A DNA stretch of 64,000 bases from Pelagibacteraceae bacterium (GTDB lineage: Bacteria; Pseudomonadota; Alphaproteobacteria; Pelagibacterales; Pelagibacteraceae), in the NCBI GenBank assembly GCA_008638225.1, contig VTPP01000003.1:1-64000 (forward strand), given 5' to 3'. A model generated the notes under the pieces. That model made no database searches. It was not told the DNA's origin and saw only the letters and a list, made by a program, of their open reading frames with translations. The translations under genes and the position numbers were made by a program. Shown one piece after another: positions 1-9,715 of this stretch; the stretch's first letter is position 1, and every line of letters starts with the position of its first letter.

Positions 1-636
1 ATCATTTTTTTCGTGAATAATTCCATCAAGAAGTTCTAGATAGTTTTTTTCATTAATATTTAAAACTCTACCTTTTTTTGAAATTATTGTTTTATTTTTT
101 TCAAATATATATATTTTTTCAAGATTGCCTTGATTGTCGTTTTTATTTACAAAAATAGTTAGATCTTTGAGAGGTGAATTAAAGTTATTTTTTTTTACAA
201 GAGCATTAACGAGCGAAAACTCTGCATTTGCAATAATATTTCTAGACTTATTGCCACTTGCAGGAGCAATGAAGATATAAAATACAAAAGCCAAGAATGT
301 AAAAAATAATGAAATTGTAAAAATTAAACTGATAATTTCATTTTTACTTATTCCTGCTAACCAATAAATTTCCAATTCTTTGTTATTTTGTAGTTTAATT
401 ATATTTATGAAAAGACTTATCAAAAAACTTATGATCATGACTTGTGAAATTGTTTTTGGTATTAGTAAAAAAATATATTCTGCAAAAGTAACTATAGATA
501 GACCAGTATCAGTTATTAAATATAGCAATCTTGCTGCCTGAGTAACCCATATAAGCAAAGTCAGTGTTGCAAGAACAAACAAATAGGATTTTACAATTTC
601 TAGTGTTAAATAATTCTTCAGCTTGTTTTTAAACAT
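1..636 (-). CDS. lptF: LptF/LptG-family LPS export permease, N-terminal 212 residues (cut by window edge)
   Basis: Inner-membrane permease of the LptBFG ABC transporter, which lifts lipopolysaccharide out of the inner membrane toward the Lpt bridge. I translated this from the reverse strand; it opens with an ATG at 636 and stays open to base 1. The protein starts MFKNKLKNYLTLEIVKSY, then a first membrane segment at about residues 15-35 and further hydrophobic segments near 60-80 and 105-130. The IYWLAGISKNEI stretch fits the cytoplasmic coupling loop of YjgP/YjgQ proteins (usually E-x-x-A-x-G-I-S). The rest would be the start of the periplasmic jelly-roll domain. It is divergent from pepA, the common arrangement in Alphaproteobacteria. 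LptF rather than LptG is inferred from this position only. Confidence 0.85.
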   Translation of the reverse strand, partial: MFKNKLKNYLTLEIVKSYLFVLATLTLLIWVTQAARLLYLITDTGLSIVTFAEYIFLLIPKTISQVMIISFLISLFINIIKLQNNKELEIYWLAGISKNEIISLIFTISLFFTFLAFVFYIFIAPASGNKSRNIIANAEFSLVNALVKKNNFNSPLKDLTIFVNKNDNQGNLEKIYIFEKNKTIISKKGRVLNINEKNYLELLDGIIHEKND

Positions 637-672
637 AAATTGTGTATTTAGTGATCACGTTTACTATTACAT

Positions 673-2142
673 ATGTTTAATATTTCACACAATTTAAATA
701 AAAAAGCTGAAATTTCAGTTATTTTTGTAGATAATAATTTTAAATTTGAAAACCAACTAAATTTTTTTTCAAAAAATCAATTAAAACAGATTAATTTGTT
801 TAAAAATGATTTTGCTGAATTAGATCTTTTAAAATTAGATTTGCTTGATAACGATAAAAAGCAAAAAATTGTTATTTATAAAATTAAAGATGATTTAAAT
901 GAATACGATTTCCAAAAAGCAGGAGGTTTAGTGTATGCTGAAATCTCTAAATTTAAAAATGCAAATATATTTTTTGATACCAATTTAAGTATTGATAATA
1001 ATAAATATAAATTTTTCTCTAATTTTTTACTTGGTCTAATGTCTAGGAGTTATAATTTTAAAAATTATAAATTTAAAAAAGATAATTTAAAAAATACTTT
1101 ACAATCTTTATCAATACTATCATCTGATAAAGTAACCCTTCAAAAATCAATAAGGTATGCAAAAAATATTTATTCTGGAATAGAGGAAACAAGAAATTTA
1201 GTTACTTTACCTGCTAATATTTTAAATCCTAAAAAATTTGTGGATGAGATTCTTAAATTAAAAAAAATTGGCATCTCAGTAGAAATTTTAAATGAAAAAA
1301 AAATGAAATCTCTTGGTATGAACGCAATATTAGGAGTAGGGCAGGGTAGTTCAAATGAATCTTACATTGCCATCATGAAATGGAATGGAAACAAGTCTTC
1401 AAAAGAAAAACCTTTGGCATTTGTTGGCAAGGGTGTTTGCTTTGATACAGGTGGAATTTCATTAAAACCAGCAAGTCATATGGAAGATATGAAGTATGAC
1501 ATGGGAGGAGCCGGCACAGTAACTGGATTAATGAAAGTTTTGGCTCTCAGAAAAGCAAAAGTAAACGTTGTAGGAGTTGTGGGATTAGTTGAAAATATGG
1601 CTGATGGTAATGCACAAAGACCAGGAGATGTTGTAATTAGTTATTCAGGACAATCAATTGAAGTGTTAAACACGGATGCTGAAGGTAGATTAGTTTTGGC
1701 TGATGCGATTGCTTATACAGAAGATAGATTTAAACCAAAATTTATTATTAATTTGGCCACATTAACTGGAGCAATTGTGGTTTCTTTAGGAAATGAATAT
1801 GCAGGTTTATTTTCTAATGATGACAAGCTTGCTAAACAAATTCATGAAACAAGTCTTAAAGATAATGAAAAAGCTTGGAGATTTCCTTTGCACAAAAATT
1901 ACGATAAGTTAATGGACTCTAAAATAGCAGATTTGCAAAATATCAATTACTCAGGCGGCGCAGGATCAATAACCGCTGCGCAATTCTTGCAACGATTTAT
2001 TAGAAACAAAACTCCATGGGCTCATCTTGATATAGCGGGTATGGCATGGACAAAAAAAGATACTGAAGTGGTCCCAGAAGGTGCAACAGGTTATGGTGTT
2101 AAATTATTAAACAGACTAGTAGAGGAGCATTACGAGAAATAA
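673..2142 (+). CDS. pepA: Leucyl aminopeptidase (cytosol aminopeptidase, M17)
   Basis: Two-metal cytosolic aminopeptidase that removes N-terminal residues from peptides. At 489 residues it has normal family length: a variable N-terminal domain (about 1-160) and a conserved catalytic domain. Visible signatures are [10 protein letters not shown] from residue 252, which carries metal-binding Lys and Asp, and the family signature NTDAEGR at residues 333-339 with metal ligands Asp and Glu and the catalytic Arg. Asp ligands also lie in KYDMGGAG. The gene is 36 bases from the divergent lptF start and 2 bases before ndk, so pepA-ndk look cotranscribed. Confidence 0.97.
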   Translation: MFNISHNLNKKAEISVIFVDNNFKFENQLNFFSKNQLKQINLFKNDFAELDLLKLDLLDNDKKQKIVIYKIKDDLNEYDFQKAGGLVYAEISKFKNANIFFDTNLSIDNNKYKFFSNFLLGLMSRSYNFKNYKFKKDNLKNTLQSLSILSSDKVTLQKSIRYAKNIYSGIEETRNLVTLPANILNPKKFVDEILKLKKIGISVEILNEKKMKSLGMNAILGVGQGSSNESYIAIMKWNGNKSSKEKPLAFVGKGVCFDTGGISLKPASHMEDMKYDMGGAGTVTGLMKVLALRKAKVNVVGVVGLVENMADGNAQRPGDVVISYSGQSIEVLNTDAEGRLVLADAIAYTEDRFKPKFIINLATLTGAIVVSLGNEYAGLFSNDDKLAKQIHETSLKDNEKAWRFPLHKNYDKLMDSKIADLQNINYSGGAGSITAAQFLQRFIRNKTPWAHLDIAGMAWTKKDTEVVPEGATGYGVKLLNRLVEEHYEK

Positions 2143-2144
2143 AT

Positions 2145-2549
2145 ATGGAACAAACTTTATCATTAATAAAACCAGATGCTGTTGAAAGAAATTTGATAGG
2201 TAAAATAGTTAATATTTTTGAAGAAAATAATTTAGTTGTAAAAAAAATAAAAAAAATTCATATAGATATTAAATTTGCAGAAAAATTTTACGAAATGCAT
2301 TCTGCAAGACCATTTTTCAAGGATCTATGTACTTTTATAAGCTCCGGACCATTGGTTGCTATAGTTTTAGAGGGTAAGGACGCAATTGCAAAAAATAGAG
2401 AATTAATGGGTGCCACAAATCCAGCTGAAGCTAAAGAGGGCACAATAAGAAAACTATATGCGATTTCGATCGATAAAAATTCTGTGCACGGATCAGATTC
2501 GCCAGAAAGTGCAAAAAGAGAAATAGAACTTTTTTTTAATAAAGATTAA
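2145..2549 (+). CDS. ndk: Nucleoside diphosphate kinase
   Basis: Transfers the gamma-phosphate of ATP to other (d)NDPs through a phosphohistidine. The protein has 134 residues, slightly short of the usual 140. It opens with [12 protein letters not shown], the conserved first strand, and has the active-site signature NSVHGSDS with His at residue 115. RPFFKDL and [14 protein letters not shown] are the nucleotide-binding stretches. It starts 2 bases after the pepA stop. Its last four bases (TTAA) also contain the stop codon of purN on the opposite strand. Confidence 0.97.
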   Translation: MEQTLSLIKPDAVERNLIGKIVNIFEENNLVVKKIKKIHIDIKFAEKFYEMHSARPFFKDLCTFISSGPLVAIVLEGKDAIAKNRELMGATNPAEAKEGTIRKLYAISIDKNSVHGSDSPESAKREIELFFNKD

Positions 2550-3106
2550 CAAATCTTATTCAGAGCTAATGGGTAGATTCGATGCTCAGCTTGTAAAACT
2601 TTTCTTGCTAAACTTTTTGGAGTTTCATTTTTAGTAATTTTTACTTTTTTTTGTAAAATAATTTTTCCACTATCTAATTTTGGTGTTACAAAATGTACTG
2701 TACAACCAGAAAACTTTTCTTTTTTGTTTATAGCTCTTTCATGAGTATTTAACCCTTTAAATTTAGGTAGCAGAGAAGGGTGTATATTAATTACAGGAAT
2801 ATTTATATTTTTAATAAATTCTTTGCTTAGAATCTTCATGAAGCCAGCAAGACATAAAATATCAATTTTGTGCCTTGAAATTTCAATTAGAGCTTTTTTT
2901 TCAAAAGTACTTATTTTTTTTTCAATACAAATAGTTTTAATTTTTTTTGTTTTTGAAAACAAAACGCCCTTTGCATTTTTTTTGTTTGAAATGACTAAAT
3001 TAATAATAAACTTAGATTTAGAGGTAGTTGAAAATTTATAGAGATTTCTTAAATTAGAACCTCTTCCAGAAATGAATACTGCTACTTTTTTTTTAAAAGT
3101 TAGCAT
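2546..3106 (-). CDS. purN: Phosphoribosylglycinamide formyltransferase (GART)
   Basis: Third step of purine synthesis: formyl transfer from 10-formyl-THF to glycinamide ribonucleotide. Seen: N-terminal [13 protein letters not shown] (phosphate-binding loop), the active-site region [13 protein letters not shown] with the catalytic Asn-x-His, and downstream [13 protein letters not shown] with the second conserved His and Asp. I chose the ATG at 3106 (MLTFKKK); the open frame reaches a TTG at 3121 but that adds only five residues. With this start the gene overlaps the end of purM by 14 bases, so purM-purN are translationally linked. The product is about 186 residues, short of the roughly 210 in E. 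coli. Confidence 0.95.
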   Translation of the reverse strand: MLTFKKKVAVFISGRGSNLRNLYKFSTTSKSKFIINLVISNKKNAKGVLFSKTKKIKTICIEKKISTFEKKALIEISRHKIDILCLAGFMKILSKEFIKNINIPVINIHPSLLPKFKGLNTHERAINKKEKFSGCTVHFVTPKLDSGKIILQKKVKITKNETPKSLARKVLQAEHRIYPLALNKIC

Positions 3107-4136
3107 TTCCCATAAATTCAATTTTGGATGAACTTTTATTTACAACCTCACCAATAATATATGGTTTAAATTTAGAAGAAAAAATTTTAGAAATTTTTGT
3201 AATATTCTCTTTTTTTGCAAAAAGAACAAATCCTACACCGCAATTAAACGTTCTTAACATTTCGTAGTCAGCAACACCATTTTTGCTGATCCATTTAAAG
3301 ATATTTAATATTTTTATTTTATTTAGATCAATTTTTGCAGTTACTTGATTTGGCAATACCCTTGGAATATTTTCTATAAGACCTCCCCCTGTAATATTGC
3401 AACAACCATTGATGAGATTTCTGTCGATAAGTTTATTTATTTCTTGTACATATATTTTAGTAGGAGTCATAAGAGTGTTGTAAATTTTTTTATTTTTATT
3501 ATAGGTAATTTTCTTTTCTTTAAGAATTTTTCTAACTAAAGAAAACCCGTTTGAGTGAACTCCAGAGGAAGGAATAGAAATAATAACATCTCCTTTTTTT
3601 ATTTTCTGTCCACTTAAAATTTTATTTTTATCAACTACACCAACAGAGAAACCTGCGAGATCAAATCCTTGTTTTGTATAGACACCTGGCATTTCAGCGG
3701 TCTCGCCACCCGCTAAATAACATTTTGCTATCTCACAACCTTTTGCGATGCCTTTTAGTATGTCTTTGTATTTTGAAGGAATTACTTTGCCAATTGCTAT
3801 GTAATCTAAAAAAAACAATGGTTTTGCCCCCTGAACTACCAGGTCATTTACACACATAGCGACCAAATCAATTCCTATTGTTTTGTATTTGTTCATTGTA
3901 TTAGCCAATTCAAGTTTAGTGCCCACACCATCCGTTGAAGATACGAGTACTGGATTTTTGATCTTGTATTGCGACAAATCGAATAAAGACCCAAAACCTC
4001 CGATATTTCTAAAAGATTTGACTTTGCTACCTTTTATTTTCGTTTTATTTGATAAATTAGAAATATATTTTACAAGATTATTTGTGGTAGTTATGTCTAC
4101 GCCACTTTGTTTATAAGTAAATTTTTTTTTTGGCAC
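3093..4136 (-). CDS. purM: Phosphoribosylformylglycinamidine cyclo-ligase (AIR synthetase)
   Basis: Fifth step of purine synthesis: ATP-dependent ring closure of FGAM to AIR. The 347-residue protein has the PurM fold. N-terminal TYKQSGVDITT and LVSSTDGVGTKLELA are typical; NDLVVQGAKPLFFLDYIA and AGGETAEMPGVY form the ATP/metal site; IISIPSSGVHSNGFSLVR and NITGGGLIENIPRVLP are diagnostic of the second half. It is followed by and overlaps purN. Its start codon lies 8 bases from the likely ATG of the divergent DUF2066 gene, so its promoter must sit inside that gene. Confidence 0.97.
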   Translation of the reverse strand: MPKKKFTYKQSGVDITTTNNLVKYISNLSNKTKIKGSKVKSFRNIGGFGSLFDLSQYKIKNPVLVSSTDGVGTKLELANTMNKYKTIGIDLVAMCVNDLVVQGAKPLFFLDYIAIGKVIPSKYKDILKGIAKGCEIAKCYLAGGETAEMPGVYTKQGFDLAGFSVGVVDKNKILSGQKIKKGDVIISIPSSGVHSNGFSLVRKILKEKKITYNKNKKIYNTLMTPTKIYVQEINKLIDRNLINGCCNITGGGLIENIPRVLPNQVTAKIDLNKIKILNIFKWISKNGVADYEMLRTFNCGVGFVLFAKKENITKISKIFSSKFKPYIIGEVVNKSSSKIEFMGNANF

Positions 4137-4144
4137 TTAAAAAT

Positions 4145-5221
4145 ATGATTACAAAATTTTATTTAAATCAATACAGTAAAAAAATAAAAAAAGTTATTTT
4201 TTTTTTACTATTTTTTAATGTATCAACGTACTCTTATAGCGATGTTTTCAGAGTTGAAAATGTAATTATTCAACAAAAATTTAGTAGTTCTAAAGATTTT
4301 AGAGAAGATTTAATAAATAAAGCAATCGTTACTTCCTTTGAGAAGTTAAGCAAAAGAATAATGGTTGAACAAGAGTTTTGGAAGATCAAAAACATCGAAT
4401 CAAGCAAGGTTGCAGATATGGTTAGTAACGTAAGCATTGTAGATGAAAGAATGATTTCAAGTAGTTATCAAATGACTTTTTCAATTTTTTTTGATGAGAG
4501 AAAAGTTAAAAGTTTTTTTAATCAAAGAGGTATAATTTATACAGACTCTATTAGTCGTCCTATTTTAACTTTTCCAGTGATAAGATCACAAAATTCAGTG
4601 AATCTTTGGAATAATAATTTTTTTATTGATAATTGGAATAATTCCTCAGTTCAAAATTATTTAGTTGAGTTTATGTTACCTGAAGGAGACTTGACTGATC
4701 AAAAAAATGTTACACTGATGACAGAAATAAATTCAATTGATATATCAAGAGTTTTGAAAAAATATGGTTTGAATAATTCTTTAGTTGTTTTAATAAATTT
4801 AGATTCTGAAAATGAAAATATAGCTTATAAATTAAATTTGGAAAATACTCATTATTTTAAAAAATTTAGTAAAAAAATACCCAGTGATAATTCAGAGAAA
4901 ATTTTGGTAGAAATTATTGATGAAATAAAAAATTCTGTAGAAAATACTTGGAAAAATAAAAATACTATATTTTCAGGAACCTCCCTGTCATTAGAATTTG
5001 TTTTTGCAAATAAAAATTTAAAAAATTTAAACAAACTAAGAAATACACTAGTGAAAACAAATTCGATTAAAGAAATTAAAAATTTAGAAATTTCTTCTAA
5101 TATATACAAAGGAAAAATATATTTTAATGGAACAATCGATAGCCTCCAAAGAAATTTAAAAGAACAAAATATTACCTTAAAAGAAAGTTTTAATACTTGG
5201 GTTATTACTATAGATGAATGA
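4145..5221 (+). CDS. DUF2066 family secreted protein
   Basis: Unknown function; recognised as DUF2066, a family often encoded just before the DnaA-like gene in Alphaproteobacteria. From the ATG at 4145 the protein has a basic N-terminus, a hydrophobic segment KVIFFLLFFNVSTYSYS and a plausible signal-peptidase site before DVFRVENV, so it is probably periplasmic. The family's N-terminal core is visible in the KAIVTSFEKLSKRIM region. The frame is also open to a TTG at 4130, which would overlap the divergent purM start; the ATG is preferred. The end overlaps the hda start by 8 bases, suggesting translational coupling. Confidence 0.75.
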   Translation: MITKFYLNQYSKKIKKVIFFLLFFNVSTYSYSDVFRVENVIIQQKFSSSKDFREDLINKAIVTSFEKLSKRIMVEQEFWKIKNIESSKVADMVSNVSIVDERMISSSYQMTFSIFFDERKVKSFFNQRGIIYTDSISRPILTFPVIRSQNSVNLWNNNFFIDNWNNSSVQNYLVEFMLPEGDLTDQKNVTLMTEINSIDISRVLKKYGLNNSLVVLINLDSENENIAYKLNLENTHYFKKFSKKIPSDNSEKILVEIIDEIKNSVENTWKNKNTIFSGTSLSLEFVFANKNLKNLNKLRNTLVKTNSIKEIKNLEISSNIYKGKIYFNGTIDSLQRNLKEQNITLKESFNTWVITIDE

Positions 5222-5870
5222 ACAACAAATTTTTGACTTAAGTATTGAAGAGCATTATTTTGAAGATGATTTTTGCATCTCTCAAAGTAATCAGCAAGTT
5301 TATGAGTATTTATTTAAATGGCCCTTATGGGAGAGTAGCATTGTTAATGTAACTGGGCCAAAAAAATCTGGAAAAACCTTTGTGTTAAATATTTTTGCAA
5401 AGAAAAATTCATTTCTTAGAATTGTATCGAAAGATATATCAAAAGATAAAATCGAGACCATTCTTTCTCAAAAAAAATTAATAATTGAAGATATTGACCA
5501 GCATGTTAATGAGGAGTTAATTTTTCTAATATATAATGATTTTAAAATAAATAATAAATATTTAGTATTTTCTTCCATTGAAGACACTTCCAATATAAAA
5601 TTTGATATTAAAGATTTATCCTCAAGATTTAAATCAATTTTAAATATAAAAATTTCTAACCCTTCTGATAATTTGCTTTATTCAATATTATTAAAAGAAC
5701 TCTCATCAAGACAAATTGTTATAAAAAAGGAATTATTAAATTATATTATTAATAGAATAGAAAGGAGTTATGAATCTATAAATAAATTTGTTATTAAAAT
5801 TGATAAAGAAAGCTTAGTAAATAAAAAAAAAATTGATATGAAATTAATTAATAAAGTTTTGTCAAATTAG
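5214..5870 (+). CDS. hda: DnaA-homolog regulatory ATPase (HdaA/Hda-like)
   Basis: AAA+ protein related to the central domain of DnaA. In Alphaproteobacteria this family (HdaA) works with the sliding clamp to turn ATP-DnaA into ADP-DnaA and limit re-initiation. At 218 residues it lacks the DnaA DNA-binding domain. Seen: Walker A GPKKSGKT at about residues 48-55, a Walker B-like LIIEDID at about 93-99, and a sensor-type SSRFKS stretch later. It begins inside the DUF2066 gene and its stop shares four bases with the rnd stop. Assignment to Hda rather than another DnaA-like ATPase rests on length and position. Confidence 0.75.
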   Translation: MNEQQIFDLSIEEHYFEDDFCISQSNQQVYEYLFKWPLWESSIVNVTGPKKSGKTFVLNIFAKKNSFLRIVSKDISKDKIETILSQKKLIIEDIDQHVNEELIFLIYNDFKINNKYLVFSSIEDTSNIKFDIKDLSSRFKSILNIKISNPSDNLLYSILLKELSSRQIVIKKELLNYIINRIERSYESINKFVIKIDKESLVNKKKIDMKLINKVLSN

Positions 5871-6928
5871 TTAATTATTAAATTATTTTTACATATAGAT
5901 ATTGATATTTTATTATTAATTAATTTGTCAGTAATTTTATAAAATATTTTTTCTCTCCAAAGACTTTTCTTTTTGATATTATTCTCTAAGTACATTTTAA
6001 TATCATTTTTATTTGAAATTAGCTGTTCAGAAATAGATCTTTTTATAGATATTTCAGACCTAATTACATTGATCAATCTAATAATATTTTCATTTATGAT
6101 ATTTTTTTTTTCTTTTTTTATTTTAATTTGTTGAAAATTTTTTATTAAAACCTTTTTTTCTAAATCAGTTAAGTTTTTATTATTTTTAATATTATTGTAC
6201 TCTTTTTTTTTTATAATATTAGATATTAGTTCGTCTTTAAAAATCCAATTTTTGGGAAGATTTTTTTTCCGTGCAATATTATCTCTTAAAGTAAGTAATT
6301 TTTGAAATTTTTTATTGTGTATAGTTTCGTTATTCATTTTTTTTCTTATTCCACTACTGCTAATAATTTTATTTGATGAATTAAGTGATTTCATCTCTTC
6401 ATTAAAAAATGGCAAATTTTGATTTATTTTTAAAATTTTATTAAAATGACTATAGATTCCTGGCAAATATCTCACATCATTTGTTAAATAATCTATAACT
6501 TTTTTTGTTACAGGTCTTTTAAGCCAATTACTATTTTGTAAATTTTTATCTATGTTGATTTTAAAAATTTTAAGAACTGCATTTGCATATGAAATAGGTT
6601 GCTCATAACCACAAAATTGAGCTGCTATTTGCGTATCAAATAATGGGTATACATCCATTTCAAGATTCTTAAATATTTCTAAATCTTGTTGTGAGCCGTG
6701 AATTACTTTTAATATTTTTTTGTTAGTAATTGTTTTTGTTAAAATTTTTATGTCAATATTCGATAAAGCATCAATTATCCAAAATTTACTTCCATCATGT
6801 ATTGTTACATAAGATAATTTTGAATAGTAAGTATTTCTTCTGTCAAATTCCGTATCGATAAATAAGATTTTCTTTTTTGCCCATAATTTGCAAAAATGTT
6901 CAAGATTTTCGTTTGTTTGAATGATCAC
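5867..6928 (-). CDS. rnd: Ribonuclease D
   Basis: 3'-5' exoribonuclease of the DEDD family that trims tRNA and other small RNA 3' ends. The 353-residue protein has the three exonuclease motifs: LFIDTEFDRR (residues about 20-29, DxE), VIHGSQQDLEIF (Exo II Asp), and NDVRYLPGIY (Exo III Tyr-Asp region). The C-terminal half is Lys/Ile-rich and only loosely resembles an HRDC region. The start is a GTG at 6928; no in-frame ATG lies close by. It is divergent from aspS, a pairing common in Alphaproteobacteria. Confidence 0.9.
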   Translation of the reverse strand: MIIQTNENLEHFCKLWAKKKILFIDTEFDRRNTYYSKLSYVTIHDGSKFWIIDALSNIDIKILTKTITNKKILKVIHGSQQDLEIFKNLEMDVYPLFDTQIAAQFCGYEQPISYANAVLKIFKINIDKNLQNSNWLKRPVTKKVIDYLTNDVRYLPGIYSHFNKILKINQNLPFFNEEMKSLNSSNKIISSSGIRKKMNNETIHNKKFQKLLTLRDNIARKKNLPKNWIFKDELISNIIKKKEYNNIKNNKNLTDLEKKVLIKNFQQIKIKKEKKNIINENIIRLINVIRSEISIKRSISEQLISNKNDIKMYLENNIKKKSLWREKIFYKITDKLINNKISISICKNNLIIN

Positions 6929-6987
6929 TATTTTTAATTTATTGTTATTTTTATTTATTAAATGTATTTAATTTTTGAAAGTACATA

Positions 6988-8769
6988 ATGAATATCTACA
7001 GAACACACAATTGTAATGAGCTCTCAGTTAAAAATAATGGTGAAAAAGTAGTTTTATCTGGCTGGATTCATAAAAAAAGAGATCACGGCAATTTATTATT
7101 TATTGATTTAAGGGATAATTACGGCATTACACAATGCATCGTTCAAAAGGATAATACATCTTTTGAGGTATTAGAAAAACTTAGATTAGAAACGGTTATA
7201 AGAATTAATGGAGATTGTGTTAAACGCTCTTCAGATGCAATAAACTTGGAACTAACTACAGGAGAAATTGAAGTTGTAATTAACCATGTGGATATACTAG
7301 GAGCATGTAACGAGCTACCAATGCCTGTATTTAGTGATCAGGAATATTCTGAAGATATTAGATTAAAATATAGGTTTTTAGATTTAAGAAGAAAAAAAAT
7401 TCACCAAAATATTATTCTAAGATCCAAAGTAATTTCTTTTATACGTGACTTAATGAGAGAGCTGGGATTTCTTGAATTTCAAACTCCAATTTTAACGGCT
7501 TCTAGCCCAGAAGGTGCCAGAGATTTTTTAGTACCAAGTAGATTAAATCCTGGGAAATTTTATGCACTACCTCAAGCACCACAGCAATTTAAACAATTAA
7601 TTATGGTAGCTGGTTTTGATAAATATTTTCAAATAGCTCCTTGTTTTAGAGACGAGGATGCTAGAGCTGACAGAAGTCCAGGAGAGTTTTATCAACTTGA
7701 TATTGAAATGTCTTTTGTAGAACAAAATGATATTTTTATAATTTTAGAGAAATTAATGGTAGATGTTTTTTCTAAGTTTTCCAATAAAAAAATCCTAAAG
7801 AAAACTTTTCCAAGAATTTCTTACGATGATGCATTACTTAAATATGGTAGTGATAAGCCAGACCTTAGAAATCCTTTGTTAATTTTTGATGCAACTGATT
7901 TATTTTTAAGTGATGAAGTTAAATTTGATATTTTTAAAAAATTAATCAAATCAGGATCCATTGTTAGAGCTATTAAAACGAAAAACACAATTGATAAACC
8001 TAGAAGTTTTTTTGATAATATTGATAAATGGGCTAAAGAGCAGGGTGCTTCTGGTTTGGCATATTTAACTATAGAAAAAAATAATAACGTTATTTCAGCT
8101 AGAGGACCAGTTGGAAAACTATTCTCAGAAGTTGCTTTAAAACAATTAATGATTAGTTGCGAGGCTGAGGTTGGTGATAGTATCTTTTTTGCTTGTGGTA
8201 TCAAATCTGAAGTTGAAAAGCTCGCTGCTCTAGCTAGAGATAAAATTGGAAAAGAACTTAATCTTATTGATGAAAATATTTTTGCATTCTGTTGGGTAGT
8301 TGATTATCCCATGTTTGAAATCGACCCACTTACTAAAAAAATTGAGTTTAGTCACAATCCATTCTCAATGCCCCAAGGAAAATTAGAAGATATTGATTTT
8401 AATAACCCGTTAAATATTAAAGCTTATCAGTATGACATCGTTTGTAATGGAATTGAGTTATCCTCTGGAGCAATAAGAAACCATATACCCGAATTAATGT
8501 ATAAATTATTCTCAATAGCTGGTTATTCAAAAGACCATGTAGATGATAAATTTAGTGGAATGATTAATGCATTATCTTATGGAGCCCCCCCTCATGGAGG
8601 AATAGCTCCAGGAATCGATAGAATAGTAATGTTGTTAGCAGATGAAAAAAATATTAGAGAAGTAACAATGTTTCCATTGAATCAAAGTGCTCAGGATTTA
8701 ATGATGAATGCACCCAGTGAGGTTTCCGACAAACAGTTAAAAGAATTAAATTTAAAATTAGTTAAATAA
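6988..8769 (+). CDS. aspS: Aspartyl-tRNA synthetase (bacterial type)
   Basis: Class II synthetase that charges tRNA-Asp, and probably tRNA-Asn when the lineage has GatCAB (not testable here). The 593 residues show the N-terminal OB fold (SGWIHKKRDHGNLLFIDLRD), motif 1/2 regions with FLEFQTPILTASSPEGARDFLVPSR and the amino-acid site QSPQ-like QAPQQFKQLIM, motif 2 FRDEDARADR, the bacterial GAD insertion (about 290-410) and motif 3 GIAPGIDRIVMLL. The full length matches bacterial-type rather than archaeal-type AspRS. It stands alone between rnd and the NrdJ-like gene. Confidence 0.97.
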   Translation: MNIYRTHNCNELSVKNNGEKVVLSGWIHKKRDHGNLLFIDLRDNYGITQCIVQKDNTSFEVLEKLRLETVIRINGDCVKRSSDAINLELTTGEIEVVINHVDILGACNELPMPVFSDQEYSEDIRLKYRFLDLRRKKIHQNIILRSKVISFIRDLMRELGFLEFQTPILTASSPEGARDFLVPSRLNPGKFYALPQAPQQFKQLIMVAGFDKYFQIAPCFRDEDARADRSPGEFYQLDIEMSFVEQNDIFIILEKLMVDVFSKFSNKKILKKTFPRISYDDALLKYGSDKPDLRNPLLIFDATDLFLSDEVKFDIFKKLIKSGSIVRAIKTKNTIDKPRSFFDNIDKWAKEQGASGLAYLTIEKNNNVISARGPVGKLFSEVALKQLMISCEAEVGDSIFFACGIKSEVEKLAALARDKIGKELNLIDENIFAFCWVVDYPMFEIDPLTKKIEFSHNPFSMPQGKLEDIDFNNPLNIKAYQYDIVCNGIELSSGAIRNHIPELMYKLFSIAGYSKDHVDDKFSGMINALSYGAPPHGGIAPGIDRIVMLLADEKNIREVTMFPLNQSAQDLMMNAPSEVSDKQLKELNLKLVK

Positions 8770-8773
8770 AGTA

Positions 8774-9622
8774 TTAAACAGCATTTTTGCTTTTAATATT
8801 TAATCGAACATTTGTTAGATCAATAAGTTTTTCTTTATATTGATTTCTTACAAATCCCTTGCTTGTTATATTTTTTAAAACGTCTAAAAATTGACTTTGT
8901 TCTAGATTTTCTGCGACAGACTCTTGTCCAGCCCTCTTAATTGAAGGGGTATGTGCCAAATCTTCTCTATTTAGGTAAGAAATAGCCAACTCTCTAAAAA
9001 TATAATCTAATATAGAAGAAGCACTGAGGATTCTGTCATTTCCAGAAATTTTTCCTGAAGGTTCAAATTTTGTTTCGATAAAAGCATCCACGAATTCTTC
9101 AAGAGGAACCCCATATTGCAACCCTAGTGATATGGCGATTGCAAAATTATTCATAAGAGCTTTAACTAATTCACCTTCTTTATTTGTATCAATAAAAATT
9201 TCACCAACTTTACCATCATCGTACTCTCCAATGTGAAGATATACTTTGTGATCACCAATTGTGGCTTTTTGAATATAGCCTTTTCTTCTATCAGGCATTT
9301 TTTTTCGACCAGAATAAAATTTCGAATCTCTTAAAGAGGTGTTTTCTTTAACATTATTTTGCTCAGCAACTTTTGTAGAAGACTGAATTAACTCTTGTAA
9401 TATTTCTTCTTTTTCTGAAGTATTTTGTTTTTTACTTCCGACCTCATTTTTTAAATCAGATATGGCTTTAGTTTTTCGTTTATTAAACTTTATATCTATA
9501 AGATCAAACTTCCCATCTTTTCTTGTTTCCAGGTCTTTAAGACTCTGGTTTGTAACCTCTTCTAGTTGGTGAGTAATCTTGAATAAACAGGTGTAAAAAC
9601 TTTCAGCTAAGTATTTGCTCAT
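8774..9622 (-). CDS. Free-standing relative of the C-terminal (TSCPD-type) region of B12-dependent ribonucleotide reductase
   Basis: The stretch from about residue 110 ([19 protein letters not shown], then [45 protein letters not shown] and [23 protein letters not shown]) is strongly like the C-terminal part of alphaproteobacterial adenosylcobalamin-dependent ribonucleotide reductase (NrdJ). The roughly 110-residue N-terminus is Lys/Glu-rich and looks unrelated. No catalytic barrel is present, and the only Cys is near residue 13, so neither radical-site Cys nor the redox-active C-terminal Cys pair is encoded here. It is therefore not itself a reductase. Its stop is 4 bases from the aspS stop. 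The role is unknown; a regulatory or structural partner of ribonucleotide reductase is possible but unproven. Confidence 0.75.
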   Translation of the reverse strand: MSKYLAESFYTCLFKITHQLEEVTNQSLKDLETRKDGKFDLIDIKFNKRKTKAISDLKNEVGSKKQNTSEKEEILQELIQSSTKVAEQNNVKENTSLRDSKFYSGRKKMPDRRKGYIQKATIGDHKVYLHIGEYDDGKVGEIFIDTNKEGELVKALMNNFAIAISLGLQYGVPLEEFVDAFIETKFEPSGKISGNDRILSASSILDYIFRELAISYLNREDLAHTPSIKRAGQESVAENLEQSQFLDVLKNITSKGFVRNQYKEKLIDLTNVRLNIKSKNAV

Positions 9623-9715
9623 AATAATCTTAAATAAGAATCAAATTGAATTTTTAATGTTTTAATTTACATTCAAAGATAAGTCTAATAAATAAAAGAC
9701 AACTCAAGCTTGAAT

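Noticed and set aside
651-658. GTGATCAC palindrome between lptF and pepA as an operator
   Set aside because: An 8-base palindrome is too short to separate from chance here.
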